Part shown: positions 33,516 to 42,694 of the stretch, piece after piece
How positions within the stretch are numbered: the stretch's first letter is position 1
Layout: every line of letters starts with the position of its first letter
From: Ascidiimonas meishanensis
Lineage (GTDB): Bacteria; Bacteroidota; Bacteroidia; Flavobacteriales; Flavobacteriaceae
NCBI RefSeq assembly: GCF_037782385.1
Contig: NZ_JBBEXD010000003.1
Span: forward strand, 564,520 to 628,519
DNA: 64,000 nucleotides
Direction of reading: 5' to 3'
The notes under the pieces: generated by a model
What the model was told of the DNA's origin: nothing
Seen by the model: the letters and a program-made list of their open reading frames with translations, nothing else
Databases searched by the model: none
Program-made: the position numbers and the translations under genes

Positions 33516-35987
33516 TTACGGTCTATTGATTTCTTCTAAAAATCTGTGAAAAGCCTTGTCAAAAACTTGCATGGTTGACCTGTCTAACCATTCAATATAT
33601 GCGGTGATGTGAGCAGGTGTTTCTGCTTGTATGGTATTCTCAACAAATTTTTTTAAAGCCTCATTTTGATACCGCTCCACCCAATTAGGAAGTACAAAAG
33701 TTAACTGAAGTGAATAGGGGTCTAACGGCATTGCGGTGGGCATCCATCGGCCATTAGTTTGTTCTTCTACAAAAGGTGTTGAGATTTCAAAACCTTTTTC
33801 GGTAACAGAGATCACCTCATGCTCACCATCATAATGTGCTGTTCCTGTAAGTTCAATATGATCTCCTTCTTGTAAATTATGTCCTCTTACAGTACAGAAC
33901 GTATGTTTTTCCTTTGATTTAGAAGCTGAAAAGGAAACTACGGGTGCTGTTCTAATAAAATACCTCACATCTGGCGTACGTTGCCAAAAACCACCAAGAG
34001 TAGATTCCTGAAAAGAAACTTCTATATCAAAGGAATCTTCTGTTGCTGCCAGTATCTTATATATTCCATCGCAATGTTCGCTGCCATGAATGTGTATTTG
34101 CTCACCTTCTTTTAGGTGATGATTACTAGAAACACATCGTGTATGATTGGAATTTTCTATAGCTTCAAATTGGTTGATTTCGCTTGAACCGTACGTTACA
34201 TTAAAAGAGTATGGATATTTAGAATGCGGGCGTAAAAGAATATGCTCCACCATATGAAAGCCTTCGGTTTCAGCGTCTCCCAGATTTCTGCGAGTATACT
34301 CTTCTATCCCTAATTTTCTTGCAATTCGCTTTTCAAGCCCAGAGATATTGTTGCTTTGCCAATATTCCTGTGTATAATCATACCCCTTGCCACGTCCTGC
34401 ACTTACTAATGGATAGTCTTTAAGAAAATTGGACTTATCTGTAATGAGTTTTTTGTCTGTAGCATAAGGAACGCCAGAATCCTTCAATAACATCCCATAG
34501 CCTGTAAATCTCTCACTGAAACGAGCTAACAAATGATTAAGAAATTTGTTTTTACGCTTCAATCTTGCTACTGAATCTGATGTACTTTCTTTAAGATACT
34601 TTTCATAACTCTCTTTACTTTCTAAAACTTCTTCCAAGCCAGGAATACTATTCAATAGAGATTGACTAAAATAAGTACGAGTATCTTCATCATCAAAACT
34701 CATTAATTTTTTGAAATTGGCAACCTGAGAAAAATAATTTGCCAGTAACTGCTCAAAAAACACTAAATAGGAAGTTAACTGTTTTGATTGTGCTTTTCTT
34801 CTTTCTGGAGCAGATTCGGATACTTTTGATGCGCCAATACCATAATTTGCAGGAAATTGATTCTGAAGAGAATAATAGTTTTCTACACGCCTATCTTTGG
34901 TTTCTGGTATTATCACGTCCCGCTCTTGCAAAGATAACACCCGTGGCAAGCCTTGTATACTCTTTTGATTGTATAACTCCTTTACCCGCTCAGGATGTAT
35001 AGTCACCTTAAGACCTTGTGATGTAAAGGAGACTTTCTTTAGTGTATCCTCAAAATTCAATACAGGAGTTTTGGTGGGGTCAAGCGGTAGTACCCAACTT
35101 TTAACGGTGTCAGACCCTGTAGCGATTAAAAAGTTATCTATGGTCAAGACCTCCGTTTCATCCATTATTTCTCGAATAATATCAGAAGCTTGAATTTCCT
35201 GTTTTCTCGTATGGCGTAGCAACTCATCTTCATCCATAAAACCATGAATAAGTTTTGGCCCCTCAAAGATTTCATCGGTTCTTTTTCCTTTTTTTAAGAG
35301 CTCTTGTAAGGTATAAAAAGGAATACGAGGCGAAAGGTGAGAAGCTACTCTATACAGTATATTGGCTACTAGTTGATTGATATCATCTACGGTATTGGCA
35401 ATTTCTATAGTTCCTTGCAGGTTTATGGACTGCGTAGTTAAGATTTTAATCTCTTCAAAATCTTCGCACACCCCTCTACATGCTTGCAATCTGGACTTCA
35501 CATGAGCTACTAGTTTGGCACCTGCTATTTCAACAGATTCATCTTTCTCTAGGAGCACATTATAAAGACCTTTGGGCACATTCTCCCTTTCATGATCCCC
35601 AATACGAGTAGTTCCCAAATTGTCTTGAGTTACTTTTTCAACCCAAGCATTTTTTACTCCAGTGACATCCATTACAATTTTACGTAGATCAAGCAAAGTG
35701 ACTGGATTTACGGTTAATATGGTAGCAGGGCTATACAAATCAATGAATGAACTAGTAGTATCATTACCCAATAAATCTTTAATATCATAGTCAATACGAT
35801 AAGCCAAATCTGTAATGGCGTAACACACTTGCTCTAAGATGGTAATCCCTGGGTCATGCGTATTGTGGTCTGTCCAAGAATCTCCACTCATTTGTTGTAT
35901 GAGTTTAATGCCTTCTTCACGAAGAAAATCATAACTCAATGCTGAATCTGTTGGCAATGTTTTAGGTATAGTAATTGGCTTTGTCAT
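33516..35987 (-). CDS. eCIS baseplate protein, Afp12-like, with two inserted tandem repeats
   Basis: 823 residues; the start TLPTDSALSYDFLREEGIKL and the GDSWTDHNTHDPGITILEQ block are typical of the second baseplate-J-like wedge protein of eCIS. About residues 612-747 hold two copies of a 60-residue beta unit, each with C-hydrophobic-x-x-H-x-L-x-EG and a GSEHCDGIYKI / GTAHYDGEHEV core, ending in GGFW and NGRWM. These look like a surface-exposed insertion, possibly sugar or receptor binding. The gene lies between the fibre and tape-measure genes. Function as baseplate wedge is from family and position; the repeat role is inference. Confidence 0.82.
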   Translation of the reverse strand: MTKPITIPKTLPTDSALSYDFLREEGIKLIQQMSGDSWTDHNTHDPGITILEQVCYAITDLAYRIDYDIKDLLGNDTTSSFIDLYSPATILTVNPVTLLDLRKIVMDVTGVKNAWVEKVTQDNLGTTRIGDHERENVPKGLYNVLLEKDESVEIAGAKLVAHVKSRLQACRGVCEDFEEIKILTTQSINLQGTIEIANTVDDINQLVANILYRVASHLSPRIPFYTLQELLKKGKRTDEIFEGPKLIHGFMDEDELLRHTRKQEIQASDIIREIMDETEVLTIDNFLIATGSDTVKSWVLPLDPTKTPVLNFEDTLKKVSFTSQGLKVTIHPERVKELYNQKSIQGLPRVLSLQERDVIIPETKDRRVENYYSLQNQFPANYGIGASKVSESAPERRKAQSKQLTSYLVFFEQLLANYFSQVANFKKLMSFDDEDTRTYFSQSLLNSIPGLEEVLESKESYEKYLKESTSDSVARLKRKNKFLNHLLARFSERFTGYGMLLKDSGVPYATDKKLITDKSNFLKDYPLVSAGRGKGYDYTQEYWQSNNISGLEKRIARKLGIEEYTRRNLGDAETEGFHMVEHILLRPHSKYPYSFNVTYGSSEINQFEAIENSNHTRCVSSNHHLKEGEQIHIHGSEHCDGIYKILAATEDSFDIEVSFQESTLGGFWQRTPDVRYFIRTAPVVSFSASKSKEKHTFCTVRGHNLQEGDHIELTGTAHYDGEHEVISVTEKGFEISTPFVEEQTNGRWMPTAMPLDPYSLQLTFVLPNWVERYQNEALKKFVENTIQAETPAHITAYIEWLDRSTMQVFDKAFHRFLEEINRP

Positions 35988-36025
35988 GTTTTACTTTATT
36001 CTTTTCAGTTGAATCTATGCAATAA

Positions 36026-36304
36026 TTACGTTAGGGCTTGAAGCAACATTCCTTCAAAACCCGATGAATAGTTATCAGAAACTCCTTTAGTTTGATGTAT
36101 ATGAACTTTGTCACCAACTTCCTGTGTTCCTGTCTCACCTCCTTCTGCTTGTATCGCCAAAGGGCTGCCCTCCTCTTTAACAATGCAATCTTCAGCCTGA
36201 TTAATACTGGCATCCATAAAATCTGCAAATTGTTTTTCTGTAGGTTTATCATTTGCCTTGAAATACGCTTTGAGTTCTGTTCGGTTTTTTTGAAGGAGAT
36301 CCAT
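36026..36304 (-). CDS. short paralogue of the eCIS fibre N-terminus
   Basis: 92 residues. The first 63 are nearly identical in pattern to the start of the neighbouring 354-residue fibre protein (NRTELKAYFKANDKPTEKQF against NRTELKAYFKVNDKPTEKEF), and both end the shared part at GSPLAIQAEGG. After that it has only HIHQTKGVSDNYSSGFEGML and stops. It therefore keeps the attachment domain that binds the baseplate but lacks stalk and tip. It may be a remnant of a duplicated fibre, an acceptor for a variable tip, or a short cap that occupies fibre sites. It is in the operon with 24 bp to the full fibre gene. Confidence 0.65.
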   Translation of the reverse strand: MDLLQKNRTELKAYFKANDKPTEKQFADFMDASINQAEDCIVKEEGSPLAIQAEGGETGTQEVGDKVHIHQTKGVSDNYSSGFEGMLLQALT

Positions 36305-36327
36305 ATTTTTTCTTTCTGTTTTCTAGA

Positions 36328-37392
36328 TTAAAGCTTCATGATATAAGCTAAAACATAGTAAGGAGGTCTGTTTTCGTGTGACTTGTTACCTCCTGTTTTG
36401 TTTGTTACGAAAGAATGGGTATGAACACCTGCGAATGCTGTATTTCTAGTGAGTGAGCCATAATAATCATTGGAGCTTCCTGTTCCGGTTCCATCTCCTT
36501 TTTTTGTCGCACCTGTAAAACTGTGTCTATGATTACCCGAGTCATTAGTAGTTCCCGTGTGATGGTGTGAAGGGAGTTGCTCTGTGGTTAGGGTTACTTT
36601 TTCTAACCCTCCTGTTTTTTTTATTTCATTGTAGTCCTTATTTTTCTTATCAAGTCCTACAATAAATCTTCCGGATAAATTTGGAGTTCTATTAGTTCCA
36701 TCACATAAAGCCCATCCTTTGGGAATATCTATTCCAGACCACAGAGAGATCAATCCTTTAGGAAGCCGAGTATCTATATAGGTTTTTACAGCTTTTTGTG
36801 AGGGTACTTTTTCATCGCTTGCTGCTTCATTGCCCAAATCTTGATTGGCTGCAACAGCCTTTATGTTTTTTGAGGTAAAGTCTCCGTCAACATTTAATGA
36901 TCCCTTTATAGAGACGCCTTCTTTTTGAGTGACTTCAAGAATTTTGGTGTGCTGACGAGTGGTATCAATTACCGAAAATAAAGAGGAATCGTTATTACCC
37001 CGTACAGTTAGTTTAGATTCTGGATCTATGGTACCCACACCTACACTGCCGTCTCCTGATTTAATAAACAACCGGCTCTCTCCTGTGGCATCCTTAATGT
37101 TCAACCCAGATTGATTGCTATTTGGATCCTCTGATTTTATCCTCGGGTTAAGATTAAATGACCAGTTTGGGCTTTTATTTCCAAAACTTGTGTATAAATC
37201 TAAAATTTCCTGCGTCCCTACATCTCCTCCTTCAGCTTGTATTGCCAAAGGGCTGCCTTGTTCTTTGATAATGCTATCTTCGGCCTGATTGATACCCGCA
37301 TCTATAAAATCTGCAAATTCTTTTTCTGTAGGTTTATCATTAACCTTGAAATACGCTTTGAGTTCTGTTCTATTTTTTTTGTTGATTTCCAT
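36328..37392 (-). CDS. eCIS tail fibre with phage collar domain (Afp13-like position)
   Basis: 354 residues. The N-terminal 70 are the attachment domain shared with the short gene downstream. The middle (FTSKNIKAVAANQDLGNEAA) is a beta-structured stalk. The C-terminal 140 are a phage tail collar / microcystin-dependent domain: LPKGLISLWSGIDIPKGWAL, CDGTNRTPNLSGRFIVG and the His-rich LPSHHHTGTTNDSGNHRH, where metal may be bound. Such fibres recognise the target cell. The position corresponds to the Afp13 fibre. The small size suggests a short fibre. Confidence 0.85.
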   Translation of the reverse strand: MEINKKNRTELKAYFKVNDKPTEKEFADFIDAGINQAEDSIIKEQGSPLAIQAEGGDVGTQEILDLYTSFGNKSPNWSFNLNPRIKSEDPNSNQSGLNIKDATGESRLFIKSGDGSVGVGTIDPESKLTVRGNNDSSLFSVIDTTRQHTKILEVTQKEGVSIKGSLNVDGDFTSKNIKAVAANQDLGNEAASDEKVPSQKAVKTYIDTRLPKGLISLWSGIDIPKGWALCDGTNRTPNLSGRFIVGLDKKNKDYNEIKKTGGLEKVTLTTEQLPSHHHTGTTNDSGNHRHSFTGATKKGDGTGTGSSNDYYGSLTRNTAFAGVHTHSFVTNKTGGNKSHENRPPYYVLAYIMKL

Positions 37393-37421
37393 ATTTTTTT
37401 ACTTTCGTTTTTCTACATTTT

Positions 37422-40400
37422 TTATAATTCGCTTAAGGATTGTGTTAAGTCTTTTGCCACTTCAAAATCCAGTTGAATCTGCATGTAATTGATACCTTCG
37501 AAGCTATTTTCATCATAGCCGTTCTCATCAACAATATCAATGAAATGTGTTGCTCCTGAGACCATTACTGTATCTGGGCGAGATGGCACTACAATGGATT
37601 TACCATTATTAATGCTTCTAACATCTGTAAAGGTTTTTCCATCTTCACTTTGAAATAATTTTAAATTGGCTACATAATCTATATACGGTCTTTCTGCAAT
37701 AAAGTTTATAAGTACACTGGCATGAAGATTACCACCTATCCTAATATCGCTATCTTGATTATATGCCCATGGAGATAAAAATTGTTTGATTTCATCAATC
37801 AATTTTTCTTTGTAAAAATGGGTATCGTATTCTGGATTAAATTGTACAGTGCATCTTGTTAAGATCTGTAAATATGACGGATTATGTACTGCTATTTCTG
37901 CAGATGCCGGAGAATGGTTATCTAGAAATTTTCTAATTTGAAAAAGTGTATCTGAGGCTACTTTTGGTGCAAATGGATTAAAAGGCAAATTTTTTCTAAT
38001 ATCTGGTACAACAACAATAGCTACTTTTCCTAACTGATCTGTTGAAGCAAGGCATTTTACCTTATATACCTGAGGGAATTTGTCCAGTACCATATGCTCA
38101 TAGTCCCATGTAGTAATTGCTCTGTTTTTATGTCTGAGACGTTCACTTAGGCGTTTGTAAAATATAGCCCCCTGTTCTGCTGGTTTCCCTTTACTAGAGG
38201 TATAGGGTTGGGTTATGTTTTTTATTTCTGGGATAGGCGCCAAGGTTTCTGAAATAGTGTTGGGAGCCAAGGGATTTTTAAAATGAGAAGGACTTACCAC
38301 CTCGCTAGCAAGCGTTGCACTAATGACTTGAGCGCTTATCGCTATGGTGTCTGATATTCCCGTTATATTAGCAGAAGCACTTACTTTAAGCCAATGTAAC
38401 GCATCTGATAATAGCGTGCCACCAGTTGTTGCATCTCCAGGAATCCTGATCTGCATAATCCCCGTATTTACCAAACCATTGGTGGTATCAGATAAAATAG
38501 CTGCTGTTGCTAGGGGTATCCATTCATTGTTTCTCAGGTAGCACCATTGAATGGCTGGTTTTTCTACATCAGGATTTGCACTTCCTTCTGCCATTTGAAA
38601 CAAAACAGAAAGCACCTGAGGTGTTGTGAGCTCAGCAATTCCCAAATAAAGAGTTCCCTCATCTTTATATACGGGTAATAAACTAGGTACTTCCCCCGAT
38701 TTTAACTTCTCAAATCCAAACGGATGGAGATGGTACAATGTATGGTGGTTATTTGAATCTGTTGCTTCTGGCAAAATTAACGTCTGTGCGGTATAACCTA
38801 GTTGTATACGCTTTGCCTTGGGTTGATAAGGTGTATTTATTTTGAGTTTTTTTATAGCCTCATGTTCAGAAATTGCCTGCTGTACAAAAAGGGTATTGTA
38901 AAGGGAATGTTGAAAATCTAGCGGATCAAGCTCTAGCTTAAAATAGCGATCCCAGTCTGTGACATCATCTTTTCCTTCAGCGCTGATCTCAGGCATTTCT
39001 AGGTATTGATAATTACTCATTTGTAATAGCTCAGAAATCTTCTTATTAGATGTTTCTCCATCAGGTGAAAATAATTTTAAAGGTGAAATATGTTTTTCGG
39101 CATTGTTTTCACAGAGATATAGCTGGGCTACAAAATCATCATTCGTTTTAATTGTATAGGCATTTTCATCAAGGGTTGCATTATCTGCATCTACCAACCA
39201 ATAATTTTTATAATACTCCTTGAAATTTTCTGGATGCTTTATCCATTTTAGATCAAGATTCAAAGTAGACAACTTCTTTTGGGAAATTTCCTCATTGGCG
39301 ATATATAAATTGTTCCCTATTTCGGGTTCAAATCCAAACGGTTCAAAGGGTTTCTTAGCATCAATGGTATTTTGGTCATTTTGCAGAACAATATTTTTTA
39401 AACCATCAACCTCTACGTTTAAGAGCACTTTATGCAGTGCTAACTGCATTAGCTTTTGATAGCTACTTTGGTAATTTTTTCTGCCTTGTAAGCCTTTTAA
39501 ATGATGACGCAATAGAAATACCAATGTGGGTTGCTTACTCTTTATAAAGCCATCAAGATTTGTATTACTAGCTGGTGTCATCACTGGCAGATCCTTCTCT
39601 AGGAGATCAATAACTACTTTAAGCGTATTTGGGGATACTTGACTAGCTGGGAATTTTTGAATCGTGTTTCCTATTTTACTGATACTGCCTATGCTATCTA
39701 CGTCTAATTCATTTGCAGATCTAACCTTGGTAATTTGGTACAGGTGTCCATCATCTTTGCTACCATCATTATCTGGAAAGAAGAGGTATTTACCCAGATC
39801 TAATTCATCAAAGTCTTTTTGTTTTTTTGTAATGATCACCCGTGAGTTATCATTCTCTAAAGAAACGTTGTTAGCACCGTATTCGCTTTCAGGTTGCCCA
39901 GAAATATAGTTCCCAAACTTAAGGGACGTTTGCGCTGGTTGAAACCATTCCTCTTCACTGCTTAGGTACACATCAAATGTTTCTTCTCTATTGTTAAAAA
40001 TAGATTCGAATGCATCAGACTCACTAATCGCTAGTCCAAAATCTAGCAAAGCAGTAATGGTTCTTTTACCTTCCTTAAGCAGTAAAGTAGGCGAACTGAT
40101 GGCAAACCCCAGCTTTGCAGGGGGTAATTGCTGATGTATGTGGGGTTGTTTATTACCAAAGGTTCTGAAACGATTGCTTTCATCTTCATCTCCATATTGA
40201 CTAAAAGCAGTGGTCTTTGCATCCTTATTAGCATAGACATCTAACGTTTTTTCTAAAATAGGTGCAGGAATGGATATACCACGTATTTGACGATTTATGA
40301 GTTCTAATAATCTATATACTTTATTCCAGTCTTCTTCTTTCGCCCTTGGATGAGTACTGGTTCGTATTATATGGATAAAATCCAGTTCTTTTAATTTAAG

Positions 40401-41606
40401 CTCTTCTTTGATATATTCTGAAGCTTCGTTACTGACATTTACATTAGAACTCTTAAAGTCTTCAAAAACATCGGTAAGTGAAGCTTGATTGCCTTTATAC
40501 AAAGGCAGATCATCTCCAGGATTGGGATTTCCATATACCTGTTTCAATACCGTGTCAAAACCTTTTTTAGTATGGAGTTCTTTTAGTTGTAGCTGTCTTT
40601 TATGCTTGGTTTTATTTTTGTATCCTGAGTCCAAAATAGTATATACTTCTTCCCAATCTGTAGGGATGCCATCTTTTTCCTCTTGGTTTTTTTGAAGGAT
40701 ACGTTCGAATTCTTGAACCGAAAGAAATAAATGTGTTGTTACATAAGATAGTGCATTGGGATTGCGGCCTTTTATCAGTGGTTCTAGTTCAAAAATAGTA
40801 GCTACTCCCTCAGGTAAATCAGGGAGTGGATCTCCTGGGTTTGGATGCCCAAGCGCCATTTCCATCATTTTGATAACTCCGCGGTGAGGCGTATTCCTGT
40901 TATTAAGATGTACATCTTTAATAGTAAGCCGCTGTTTGTCTATAAAGACATTTTTTAATTGTGCTATTTTAGCCTTACTAACAACGGTATCTTTATCTGT
41001 TTTATAATGCAATTTATTGCCTTCTTCATCTACTCCTGCTAACAAAACGGTGTCTTTTTTTATTTCTAAACCATCTATGTTTTCTATGAGTTCAAATAAA
41101 ATATTTACTACATCTGGAACTGCATTTTTGGGCGTAAGTCCCAATCGTTCTCTAAAGTAGAAGTCAAGATGTTTTTGTGTCAATCCATTAATTTGAGATT
41201 TGACATGATTGAGCAATTTTAAAAAGGTTAGAAAAAGAACCACATGTGGTTGTGATAATCTATGTTGTTTTTTCTCGTCATTTAAAAACCGATCTGGGTC
41301 TTCTACATAAGCTGCCAACTGATTTGCCCATTGTTCGCGCAGAATCTTCTGTTCAATGGGTTGTTTGGAAATGTAATCTACACCGTTTTCAACTAAAAAT
41401 GAATCCCAATAGATGCCAGATTTGGACTTGTTAGTTTCATCAAAAAAGCGAAGTTCTTTTGCCAAGGCCTGTGCATCGGTAATTAGCTCCTTGATACTAC
41501 GACCTTCTACCTGAATGTAGTCTGGATGTAGGGCTTCTACATCCCTATCTTGTTGACTGGTACCATCTCTAAAAAAGAGATGATGAGATTTTAGATTCTT
41601 GATCAT
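37422..41606 (-). CDS. eCIS baseplate J/gp47-like protein (Afp11-like)
   Basis: 1394 residues, one of the largest eCIS proteins. The C-terminal 300 residues hold the baseplate J core (FYKRLSERLRHKNRAITTWD, YEHMVLDKFPQVYKVKC, VVVPDIRKNLPFNPF). The N-terminal part is an extended region with alternating helices and beta stretches typical of Bacteroidota versions. It would form the baseplate wedge with the 823-residue protein. It is flanked by the PAAR-like tip gene and the fibre gene with short gaps of about 20-30 bp, consistent with cotranscription. Confidence 0.88.
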   Translation of the reverse strand: MIKNLKSHHLFFRDGTSQQDRDVEALHPDYIQVEGRSIKELITDAQALAKELRFFDETNKSKSGIYWDSFLVENGVDYISKQPIEQKILREQWANQLAAYVEDPDRFLNDEKKQHRLSQPHVVLFLTFLKLLNHVKSQINGLTQKHLDFYFRERLGLTPKNAVPDVVNILFELIENIDGLEIKKDTVLLAGVDEEGNKLHYKTDKDTVVSKAKIAQLKNVFIDKQRLTIKDVHLNNRNTPHRGVIKMMEMALGHPNPGDPLPDLPEGVATIFELEPLIKGRNPNALSYVTTHLFLSVQEFERILQKNQEEKDGIPTDWEEVYTILDSGYKNKTKHKRQLQLKELHTKKGFDTVLKQVYGNPNPGDDLPLYKGNQASLTDVFEDFKSSNVNVSNEASEYIKEELKLKELDFIHIIRTSTHPRAKEEDWNKVYRLLELINRQIRGISIPAPILEKTLDVYANKDAKTTAFSQYGDEDESNRFRTFGNKQPHIHQQLPPAKLGFAISSPTLLLKEGKRTITALLDFGLAISESDAFESIFNNREETFDVYLSSEEEWFQPAQTSLKFGNYISGQPESEYGANNVSLENDNSRVIITKKQKDFDELDLGKYLFFPDNDGSKDDGHLYQITKVRSANELDVDSIGSISKIGNTIQKFPASQVSPNTLKVVIDLLEKDLPVMTPASNTNLDGFIKSKQPTLVFLLRHHLKGLQGRKNYQSSYQKLMQLALHKVLLNVEVDGLKNIVLQNDQNTIDAKKPFEPFGFEPEIGNNLYIANEEISQKKLSTLNLDLKWIKHPENFKEYYKNYWLVDADNATLDENAYTIKTNDDFVAQLYLCENNAEKHISPLKLFSPDGETSNKKISELLQMSNYQYLEMPEISAEGKDDVTDWDRYFKLELDPLDFQHSLYNTLFVQQAISEHEAIKKLKINTPYQPKAKRIQLGYTAQTLILPEATDSNNHHTLYHLHPFGFEKLKSGEVPSLLPVYKDEGTLYLGIAELTTPQVLSVLFQMAEGSANPDVEKPAIQWCYLRNNEWIPLATAAILSDTTNGLVNTGIMQIRIPGDATTGGTLLSDALHWLKVSASANITGISDTIAISAQVISATLASEVVSPSHFKNPLAPNTISETLAPIPEIKNITQPYTSSKGKPAEQGAIFYKRLSERLRHKNRAITTWDYEHMVLDKFPQVYKVKCLASTDQLGKVAIVVVPDIRKNLPFNPFAPKVASDTLFQIRKFLDNHSPASAEIAVHNPSYLQILTRCTVQFNPEYDTHFYKEKLIDEIKQFLSPWAYNQDSDIRIGGNLHASVLINFIAERPYIDYVANLKLFQSEDGKTFTDVRSINNGKSIVVPSRPDTVMVSGATHFIDIVDENGYDENSFEGINYMQIQLDFEVAKDLTQSLSEL

Positions 41607-41627
41607 TTTTTATGCAACTGATTTTGA

Positions 41628-42056
41628 TTAGGTAGCTTTTATTTTAGAATTGCTAGGTATTAATTTTCCGGTACCTATGTGCATAGGCAAAGGGTCTGGT
41701 AAATTTGCAGGAGGTGGCTGTTTGGCTGGGGATTTAACTTCAAAAAGCGCTATGAATAATTTTCCTTTTAGGATAAGACTTTTGTTCCCGCTTTTGCTTT
41801 TTTGTGTTAACTGATTGGGCGCCAAATTATTTATTTTTAAGGTGCCAGAACCGGGTATTGTAAATGGCGGGATTATATAGGAACAATTGGCTATTTCTAC
41901 TTTCTTTTCATCTCCTTCTACACAAACTTTTTTGCCATTGATGGTTGTCTCTCCAGACCCCTTTATAATTGTTGTGGGCATAGGAGGTAACAAGGTAATA
42001 GCACCTATGGTAGAAAATTGAACTGTATCACCATCCATAATTACAAGATCTGTCAT
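41628..42056 (-). CDS. PAAR-like spike tip protein (Afp10-like)
   Basis: 142 residues. The N-terminus MTDLVIMDGDTVQFSTIGAI and the ETTINGKKVCVEGDEKKVEI region fit DUF4280/PAAR-like tips that cap the VgrG trimer and sharpen the particle. It stands between the gp25 and baseplate J genes, which is the afp10 position. A C-terminal Pro-rich segment (KQPPPANLPDPLPMH) is flexible. Confidence 0.82.
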   Translation of the reverse strand: MTDLVIMDGDTVQFSTIGAITLLPPMPTTIIKGSGETTINGKKVCVEGDEKKVEIANCSYIIPPFTIPGSGTLKINNLAPNQLTQKSKSGNKSLILKGKLFIALFEVKSPAKQPPPANLPDPLPMHIGTGKLIPSNSKIKAT

Positions 42057-42087
42057 GATTATTTGTTTTTTAGAGGAGTACGCCCCG

Positions 42088-42489
42088 TTAAATGGATGCT
42101 TCGTTTATATAAAATGGATATACCAAATTAGAGCGGGTATTGGTCATATGTACCGTATAGTCAATAGAAATGGTGATTAAACCATTTTCGGAATCTGAAT
42201 TTTCAAGGGTAATAGCATCTACTAATATCCTTGGTTCATGATTTAGTATTGCATCTGATACGGTGTTGCGTATATCGTTGATCACTCCTTGACTTGTTTC
42301 CTCAAATAAAAACCTGTTGAGGTCACAACCAAATCCTGATTGCATAATGCGTTCTTGCAGTGTTGTTGATAAAAGAATTTGAAGACTCTGTTTAATATCA
42401 TCAACTCCCTCTTTCATCTCTATTTCTGCTCCTTGAGCATAAAACTCTGGAGGAAAAGACCAGCCTCTGCCTAAAAATTTATTTTCCAT
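42088..42489 (-). CDS. GPW/gp25 baseplate protein (Afp9-like)
   Basis: 133 residues of the gp25 fold: FLGRGWSFPPEF at the start, DDIKQSLQILLSTTLQERIM and the conserved GFGCDLNRFLFEE block, which carries the characteristic E-R...G sequence of gp25/Afp9. It joins sheath, wedge and hub in the baseplate. Its first codons overlap the end of the small gene upstream by 11 bp, indicating translational coupling. Confidence 0.92.
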   Translation of the reverse strand: MENKFLGRGWSFPPEFYAQGAEIEMKEGVDDIKQSLQILLSTTLQERIMQSGFGCDLNRFLFEETSQGVINDIRNTVSDAILNHEPRILVDAITLENSDSENGLITISIDYTVHMTNTRSNLVYPFYINEASI

Positions 42490-42685
42490 CTTTTTTTGAT
42501 CTTGTGTTTTCTAATTCTCTTTGATTTTCGATAGGATTTTCTGAGGCACTTGTTTTTAGCTGAGAAGCTCCTTGCTGTTGAATTTTTTGAACTAGATCTA
42601 CTACTTTTATATAGGGTTGTTGACCTAAACCAGCTAGTATTGTATTGGTCTCATCTAGTGTCAATTCTAATTTTATAGTTTCCAT
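42479..42685 (-). CDS. small eCIS-associated protein
   Basis: 68 residues: LELTLDETNTILAGLGQQPY followed by KVVDLVQKIQQQ, a short helical module seen in phage and eCIS operons next to baseplate genes, and a charged disordered tail. Role unknown; it may be an assembly helper of the gp25/VgrG pair. It overlaps the gp25 gene and lies 9 bp behind the VgrG gene. Confidence 0.7.
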   Translation of the reverse strand: METIKLELTLDETNTILAGLGQQPYIKVVDLVQKIQQQGASQLKTSASENPIENQRELENTRSKKDGK

Positions 42686-42694
42686 GTTCTTTTT

